Source of the DNA: Mesostigma viride
Taxonomy: Eukaryota > Streptophyta > Mesostigmatophyceae > Mesostigmatales > Mesostigmataceae
Direction: 5' to 3'
DNA: 27,500 nt
NCBI GenBank assembly: GCA_009746045.1
Contig: RPFO01000065.1
Span: 7,559,862-7,587,361, forward strand
In this document: piece by piece, positions 21,251 through 27,500 of the stretch
How the letters are laid out: each line of letters opens with the position of its first letter
How positions within the stretch are numbered: position 1 is the stretch's first letter
Translations under genes and position numbers: made by a program
The notes under the pieces: generated by a model
Databases searched by the model: none
The model's input: the letters and a program-made list of their open reading frames with translations, nothing else
Told to the model about the DNA's origin: nothing

Positions 21251-21913
21251 ATGTGCAGGGGCATATCTCAGAATATCGACTTTGCTGATCTCGTGAATAA
21301 AAGAAAGTAAGTATACTTGCGTGTCATGCGCATATAGTAGTAGAAAAGCACACAACCAAAAAACGAAGCTAAATTGCCTTGCCATGCATGCATGAGCTGG
21401 CAGCCTGTTGATTGTGCGTAGTGCGTGCATAATGCGCAGCCAGCTAGCAGCTAGATGGGCATGCATGCACCCCTTGAGTCCATACTCCACTTCATCACCA
21501 AAATATAAATTACAAGCAATTTATGAATACCAGGTAGCAGGTAGGCTTGCCCCGTGACCGCGCGCGGAAACGTGGTGTTGCAGTCCGTACTTAAACAGGT
21601 GTACTGGCTGCCAGTGGCTTGGATCCTTACTACGGCAGTAGTATTCTGGCTTAGCTAGTATTCTGACCACTGTGGGGCAAGGATCCTGACTAAGCTACTA
21701 GAATTCTGCCCACACCACCTGGTTGTGTGCTTTGGGAATCCAACCCCATTCCAACACCTCAGTCTTGGTGCAACAAAGCAATCTGACGTGATATGTACGA
21801 ACAGCCAAACGTGGCATAAACTTTTTAACTGTACATCAGCCCCATGCTGGCCACCCCATGAGGCCTACTTAAGCCATGCTAATTGACATTAGGACGACAA
21901 GTCGACAACCCCA
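21251..21913. other. No supported gene
   Basis: AT-rich DNA with scattered GCATG and CTAG words. I see nothing assignable. Confidence 0.45.
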
Positions 21914-22273
21914 GTGTATGCTACATCGCCCAGTGGCGCATTTACCGAGGAGTCTTTTGGCTCATGCTGGCTCCTGGGCGATACAGCGGCCTGGCGCCCC
22001 CGGTCAGAGCCAGCGCGTTGGAACCGGTTGGAGTCTGTGTCGCTACTTGCACCCCTCGAGCGTGCGGCACGCCAGATTTTTCGCGAGGGGGACGCCGAGG
22101 GTGCGAGGAGGTTGAGAGCGTTGGCGCTGCAGCCGCACTGTTGGGGCCGTACAGCGGCCTACCGTCGCCACGAGGCGTGCGCCCACGACTTGAGGCATGT
22201 CCTGAGGTGTGACTTGATGCGACCGCTGGCCGGGCTGACTCTGACAGCAGATCCATCTTGGGAGCTGGAATGA
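21914..22273 (+). CDS. Doubtful ORF or exon, 119 codons, unknown
   Basis: A GC-rich island in AT-richer surroundings has an open frame from ATG 21914 to TGA 22273. The middle reads as helical, Arg/Leu/Ala-rich protein (LLAPLERAARQIF, EGARRLRALAL), and an acceptor-like CCCCAG lies just before it. Other frames are also partly open, and no domain is recognised. It could be an exon, a gene relic or chance. Confidence 0.2.
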   Translation: MYATSPSGAFTEESFGSCWLLGDTAAWRPRSEPARWNRLESVSLLAPLERAARQIFREGDAEGARRLRALALQPHCWGRTAAYRRHEACAHDLRHVLRCDLMRPLAGLTLTADPSWELE

Positions 22274-23520
22274 TCCCCGTAACGAATGTTTAGTGGCATT
22301 GAAATGAAAGGCGCAAGGGGTCAACAAGAATGTGCACCGAGTTAGGCCAATAACCATGCATGTGTGGCACTGGGCCGTTTTCCCCAACCTGCCTTGGTAA
22401 GGTTCGTGCCTTAATTGGCAAACATCTGAGCGTGATACCTACAGTACAAAAAAGGCCTGTCACGGTATAGCATGTAATGATGTCCGCGTGGCTTCTACAG
22501 CTGATTTGCCCACACAATGGGTTTTGCACCTTCTGTGCAGATTTGAGACAAGGGACGCACGGGGAATGCCAAGAGACCTGCGTTGACTAGGGAAGGCACA
22601 TGCCACTTTTATATGCTGCATGGCGAATAGCAACAAAGTGTTTTGTGTAATCGATCTGCGCAAACTTGCTAAGGAAAGCCTATGCACTACTGAGATGGGG
22701 AAGGACGGCGCTAACTAGCATCTGGCATGTAACCATAACTTACAAAGGATGACAAAGTAACAGAAATAATACATACTGGCTTTGTACGCGGTCGTCACGG
22801 CATGGCTTGCGGTGCTCGCGGTTGGCTGCGGCCGGCTCAATGGATGTGCGGTGTTGGGCCTCCGGCTGATCAAGGGTGCAGAGTAAACAGTCACATTGAT
22901 ATAGGGACTCATTGATATTGTATTTTATTACTACTATTATCATCTTTATTATTTTCACATTGATACACTATCATTGAAATTTATATGACGGGATGGGGGT
23001 TGTTGCGAGCATGAAAACGGCAGCGAGAGAAGGCCATGGCGTGACAGCTTGCCACAAGGCCGTGGCCTGACAGCAAGAAAAGGCCGTGCCGGATACTGTG
23101 CCCAACTGCTTATGGGTGGGTTGGGGGGTGTCAGGATCATGGGGTGGAGACGTGGGGTGGGAAGGTGGGGGGATATGGGGGAGGAAGGTGGGCAAGGGGA
23201 ACCTACCGTGCATGTGCTAAAGACCGATTGATGTGCGAGAGACAGGCAGTCCCCAGTGAGGTAAGTGTGACAGGGACTGCGAGTTCTTCTCCTTGTTATC
23301 AAACATCAATGACACCAGTATAACCACATACTAGTATCTCCAACAACACCAGTTAACTCTCCACTCCCAAAAACATAGACCTAAGATAGGTAAGATAGAT
23401 AAGACCGCGTTATTACCAGCTCGTAATCGTCGCATTGCTAACAAGACCAGCAGCCATACATCTCCATCGACATCATTGAACCCTATATCTCCAGCAGCAC
23501 CGTGTCATACTACAAATCTC
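22274..23520. other. No supported gene; 3' flank of the coiled-coil gene at the right end
   Basis: Short open frames only. A G-rich tract at 23110-23200 makes spurious frames on both strands. AT-rich at 22915-22985. Confidence 0.45.
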
Positions 23521-26171
23521 CTACCGCACGGACCGCGATTTCGTCTCCTCGTACTGGCGCAGCGTGACAATGTCGGCATCCCTCTTGGCGGCGCTCTCTG
23601 CCATGCGGCTGTCCTTGTCCAGCAGCGCACGAACGTGGGCCTGGGAAAGGGAAACAAGAAGGGGGCCGTGAAGGATAGTAGAGCCACAAGTGTCATCAGA
23701 CGCATTTGTTGATAGGTGTTGTCAGAAGTATCCTAGGGCTTCGCAAGGCAAACTCCTTTTGAAAAACAAGTTTGGGTTGTGAAAATGTTGTCGATTGATA
23801 TGTATCATCAGACACATTGGTTGATAGGTGTTGTTAGGAGCTGTTAGATGGCAGGTGATAGCTAATAATAGGCGCTGTAGGAAGCGGCGGTTGATAGCCG
23901 TGATTGGAAACATTGGTTGACTGGTGCTGTTGAAAACATTAGTTGATAGGTGCTGTAGGAAGCGCCAGTTCGTAGTTGAAAGGTGCCGATGGAAAGCAGC
24001 AGTCGACAGGTGTAGACAAAAGCGATAATCTACCACCAGACGTTATGTCCGGCAGCTTGGGCTTGGGAGACAAGGGATGTCCTCCATCTAAATGGTTTAC
24101 TTGACTATCCTACAGTTTCCTATATACAAAGTCTACACGGGATATTTCAGGCAGCACCACAACAGTACCTAGACTAGGAAGCTAGTTAGCTATGTTAGCT
24201 TCCCTATGTATGCAATGTGAGTAGCTTAACCACCTATGCTCACTAAACACAATAGTAGGACTTCAGGTAGATGCATGATGTGCAGACCCCGGCCACTGCC
24301 AGTTCAACATCAACATCAACCCCTGGCGCACCTGATTCTCCAGATAAACCCTCAGTTAGGTTGATTGGGTACCAACGTATAAATCCCCGGCGGCGCAACT
24401 TGCAGGACCTGACCACTTAGGGTTCGACGTTTAAGGTTCTGGCATAGACCGTGGTTGGCATAGAAGATATCCCACTACCTGTGCTTGACCCCCCCGCTCA
24501 ACTGTTGGTCCCATAATCTCCCCCAAAGGAAAATCCCTTGGGTTATACGTCCCAAGCAGTAACCATGAGACAACCAGCGCAGGCCAGAAATCAGAAGCAC
24601 ATTTGGACACCCCGGCCATCCATTGCTCCCCCTTTGGATCCAGCAGCGGGCTCACTTGCTTCTCCAAGATCGCTCTCAAACATGACTCTTGGCAGTCCAC
24701 CTGCGCCCCGCACGTTCGAAGATCGCCGCAGCGGCCATGCCCCACGTTTTGCGAGCAGCGAGGGCGCGCACATACCACGTACAAACGCGCTCACCGCGCC
24801 ATCGCATGGCAGAAAGGACGCCCATCACGGTGAGGACCGCACCAGCTTCAGAAGGACATGAAATCGAGATGCCTAGACAACAATGAGCATGATTGTGACC
24901 GCAAGGGACGGATGATATCACGAGGCTCATGATTTACTAGCCATACCCCATGTCAGATTACTCAGCAGGTTCCCCATATGAACTTTCATGTTTGGGGAAA
25001 TACGAACTTTGCGGCAGAGGCACCGTGCTTGTAGCGACAAGAAATAAAGATGGCTGCGACGAAGAATCTTGCCACGACACATTCCAACTTCCAACCAGCG
25101 ATCAATATCGGCAAATGATGCTGAAAAATGGTAACCGTTGGTGGTTGCCCACCGCACTAAGCACACCCACAGGGCGATTGCAAACCGACAGCGCCAAGTG
25201 CATCACTGTTCCAGTAACTGCAACGAGTTTCAGCGTCATCTCTGTTGTAGCCGTACAACCCATGTTTGCCAGGTAACAAATAGTATAGTAAACAAAGATT
25301 GTTGCAGCAGCCATGGTCTACTGTGCCCTCAAGGTTGCAATAACGAGCACTGCTTTTCATAGAAAACTATCTAACCTAGATCCCACGAGTGGCCGAGCAG
25401 ATACGCCTTGAGCTGGGCGGATATTGTGGCTGCTATGGTTGTTTACCTTGATCAGTACCAACATCAACGCCATAAGGAACGCCTGCACTTACTGTACATG
25501 CTGAAGCACCCATTTGACACAAAATAAATATGGTCGTAATATGCCTAGTTTCTTATCATCCCGCTTCTTTCAGAGACGCGACCGAGTGCTTGAGCGAATA
25601 GGCCGAGCTGACAGACTACTATCGTATTATACCTAGCTTGTGATCCTACCGCTTCCTTGAGAGACGCCACCGAGTGCTTGAGCGAATAGGCTGAACTCAG
25701 AGACGCCGGAGCCTCAGAAGCGAAGCCCCCCTTTCGAGGCGGCTTTGACAGCTCATTGCTAATGTCATCCTCGCTGTCGTCGCCATCGACACCGCCATCC
25801 TCGATCGCACCCGTACCATCGCCCATGCTCGCTCGAAGGGTCCCGCCAGCTGGCGCATGCTCAGGGCCCCCGCCACGCGCATACATGAGGCCCCCATACT
25901 TGTGACGCATGCCAGCACCGCCGCGCTTGTATGTTATGTCCTTGTCAGCGCCATATTTGTCCTTCTCAGCCTCACCATAATTACCAAACTTGTCCCTATT
26001 TCCGAACTGGTCCTCACCAACATCGCCTCCACATCTGTCTCCATCACCGCCTCCATATCTGTCCTCATCGTCGTCCTCGCCGGAGGAGGAGCTGGAAGGG
26101 TAGTCCAGGCGGGCGAGCGTTGGGTTGGGGCCGAGCATGTTGCGTTCGCAAGTGGCGCGGATCGAGTCTAG
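23521..26171 (-). CDS. Acidic Gly-rich protein with C-terminal coiled coil, 3' part, three exons
   Basis: Proposed exons on the minus strand: 26171-25650, 24700-24656 (45 nt) and 23640-23521 (stop TAG). Donors are GTAGGA and GTGAGC; acceptors are CACCAG, GCGCAG and CCCAG. All junctions are phase 0. The first exon encodes a low-complexity acidic region with five spaced (K/R/Q)(Y/F)G units, then a KPPRKGG segment. The joined C terminus reads as one amphipathic helix (LKHSVASLKEA, then VDCQESCLRAILEKQ, then AHVRALLDKDSRM), typical of a coiled coil. That continuity across three exons is the main support, and the 45-nt exon is the weakest part. Translation may start at the ATG at 26138, or the exon may continue from an unseen upstream exon, since the frame stays open through the acceptor at 26172. 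I do not recognise the family. Cytoskeletal or scaffold use would be a guess. Confidence 0.5.
23705..24020. repeat. Degenerate repeat of about 28-35 bp in an intron
   Basis: Variants of GGTTGATAGGTGCTGTAGGAA recur with irregular spacing. They lie in the last intron (23641-24655) of the coiled-coil gene. The rest of that intron shows nothing assignable. Confidence 0.6.
25551..25705 (-). repeat. Tandem copy of the coiled-coil exon end in the following intron
   Basis: CGAGTGCTTGAGCGAATAGG occurs in the exon (about 25670-25689) and in the intron (about 25583-25602). The alignable stretch is roughly 55-60 bp. Both copies can read SSAYSLKHSVASLKEA, but the intronic copy has lost the GT donor and meets TGA. 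Confidence 0.85.
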
Positions 26172-27002
26172 CTGGTGGGGTGGGGTGAGCGTGGGTGGGG
26201 AATGCAGGCGGGGGGGGGGGGGGAGATGGGGGAGAATCAGCTGGTGCGTGTGGGTAGCTGGGTTTGGGTGCCGGTGTATGGGGGGGGGGGAGGGGGGGAC
26301 ATGTGTGGGATAGTTTCCTTTTGGGATTGGATTAGTGGGGTGTAGAAGGATAGAGCCATCACACTATGTTCAGATGGGTTGGGTAGGTAGCATCAATTAC
26401 GAGTCTTCAAGTCCCGTGGATCGATTCCAGCAGACGGGGCAGCGTGGGGTGGGGGAGAAGAACAGAGCAAGCACATGCCATGTGACTTTGTTAGAGACCG
26501 ATTTTATTTTTACTAGAGAGCATCGTGTTTGTGAGGCACGTGGATGGGTGCATGAGACAGAAAGAACACATTACTACACTTCTGCTGTATACTACACCAA
26601 ATACAAGGCACAGCTGCGAGGTAACGGCGGGGTATTCTGTGAATCAGGGACGCCGGGAAGCGACTAGTGATTCCAAGTTTAGACCATCGCTCATTAGACC
26701 AGCTAGGGGGTGGCGAGCGTCGGCCTTTTGACTGAGACGTCTTAGAACACGGACACGCGCTGTTGCTGGTGTCTCCAACTTGGGCATATTGCTCAGGTCT
26801 GCGTGTGCAGGATGATATGCAGCATACGTGTGCATCGTAGTAAATCATGTGTCAATAGAGGCTGTGTGACCCACCCCTCGGCGCACTTTCTCCTAGTTAT
26901 ACATAGCTTGTTAGCACTCATCTGGTTAAATAGCATTCTTTGGGAAGTACGTGGCCGACCCCCCTGCGTGAGGGGTCACTCGCGTGGTTTGCAGCATGTT
27001 TT
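26172..27002. other. No supported gene upstream of the coiled-coil exon
   Basis: G-runs at about 26210-26223 and 26280-26298 on the plus strand give a C-rich tract before the exon acceptor at 26172. I find no convincing upstream exon in the rest. Confidence 0.45.
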
Positions 27003-27324
27003 CATGTCTCATGTCTCATGTCTCATGTCTCATGTCTCATGTCTCATGTCTCATGTCTCATGTCTCATGTCTCATGTCTCATGTCTCATGTCTCATGTCT
27101 CATGTCTCATGTCTCATGTCTCATGTCTCATGTCTCATGTCTCATGTCTCATGTCTCATGTCTCATGTCTCATGTCTCATGTCTCATGTCTCATGTCTCA
27201 TGTCTCATGTCTCATGTCTCATGTCTCATGTCTCATGTCTCATGTCTCATGTCTCATGTCTCATGTCTCATGTCTCATATCTCATGTCTCATGTCTCATG
27301 TATCATGTATCATGTATCAAGTAT
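27003..27324 (+). repeat. Heptanucleotide CATGTCT array, 46 units
   Basis: 42 units of CATGTCT (one is CATATCT at 27276), then three CATGTAT and one CAAGTAT. Variants gather at the right end. The long frames across it are artefacts of a 7-bp unit without stops. Confidence 0.97.
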
Positions 27325-27360
27325 CGGACATCCAGAAACAACAGGCATCATTACTACGCA

Positions 27361-27500
27361 CGCTTTTCGTTCTTCTTCTTTGGCTACACATGTTATAAGT
27401 TCACTAATTAACACCTTTGGGCTCCAGGACAAAGTTTTGTTCTTTTTCTTTGGCTACGCATGTTATGAGTTCACTAATTATCACCATTGGGCTCCAGGAC
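27361..27500 (+). repeat. 70-bp tandem repeat, two units reaching the window end
   Basis: TTTGGCTAC(A/G)CATGTTAT, TCACTAATTA and TGGGCTCCAGGAC recur at an offset of exactly 70 bp. More units may lie outside the window. Confidence 0.9.

Noticed and set aside
22955-23302. Pro/Ser-rich minus frame
   Set aside because: Driven by a G-rich tract on the plus strand; no exon features.
26803-27411. Plus-strand frames encoding a 7-residue repeat
   Set aside because: Product of the heptanucleotide array, with no support outside it.

Overview
The window looks like nuclear DNA of a eukaryote, most likely an alga or another protist. Several genes are split by GT..AG introns with C-rich 3' tracts, exons are GC-rich, and there are decayed non-LTR retrotransposons, long intronic microsatellites and large gene-poor stretches. 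The two clearest genes are BT1-family folate/biopterin transporters, a family common in algae, plants, cyanobacteria and kinetoplastids. I cannot name the species, and nothing suggests a bacterial, plasmid or organellar source.

Layout. (1) About 0.8-5.6 kb, minus strand: a three-exon partial gene whose exon phases all agree. Its first two exons together match an invertebrate-type (destabilase-like) lysozyme domain. Its introns hold a 31-bp minisatellite and a roughly 690-bp pentanucleotide array that is almost pure G/T on the plus strand. (2) 5.7-7.4 kb: no gene I can support. (3) 7.4-9.25 kb, plus strand: BT1 transporter 1, two exons, 494 aa. (4) 9.25-10.1 kb: 3' flank with repeated copies of the gene's stop-codon region. 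(5) 10.1-15.5 kb: a cluster of minus-oriented, mostly truncated non-LTR retrotransposon copies with AATT-type 3' tails. Two copies carry a broken ORF1-like gene, and one has a fragment of the region downstream of reverse transcriptase. (6) 16.2-19.0 kb, minus strand: BT1 transporter 2, two exons, 672 aa, with the intron at the same place and phase as transporter 1. (7) 19-23.5 kb: gene-poor, with one more retroelement 3' end and one doubtful ORF. (8) 23.5-26.2 kb, minus strand: the 3' part of a multi-exon gene for an acidic, Gly-rich protein with a C-terminal coiled coil. (9) 26.2-27.5 kb: a heptanucleotide array and a 70-bp tandem repeat running to the window end.

The BT1 genes are convergent paralogs separated by the retroelement cluster. 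I see no pathway joining the lysozyme-like and coiled-coil genes to them. The most unusual theme is that exon edges in all four genes have short, diverged tandem copies lying just outside the exon, in the adjoining intron or 3' flank. This suggests repeated local duplication across exon borders.
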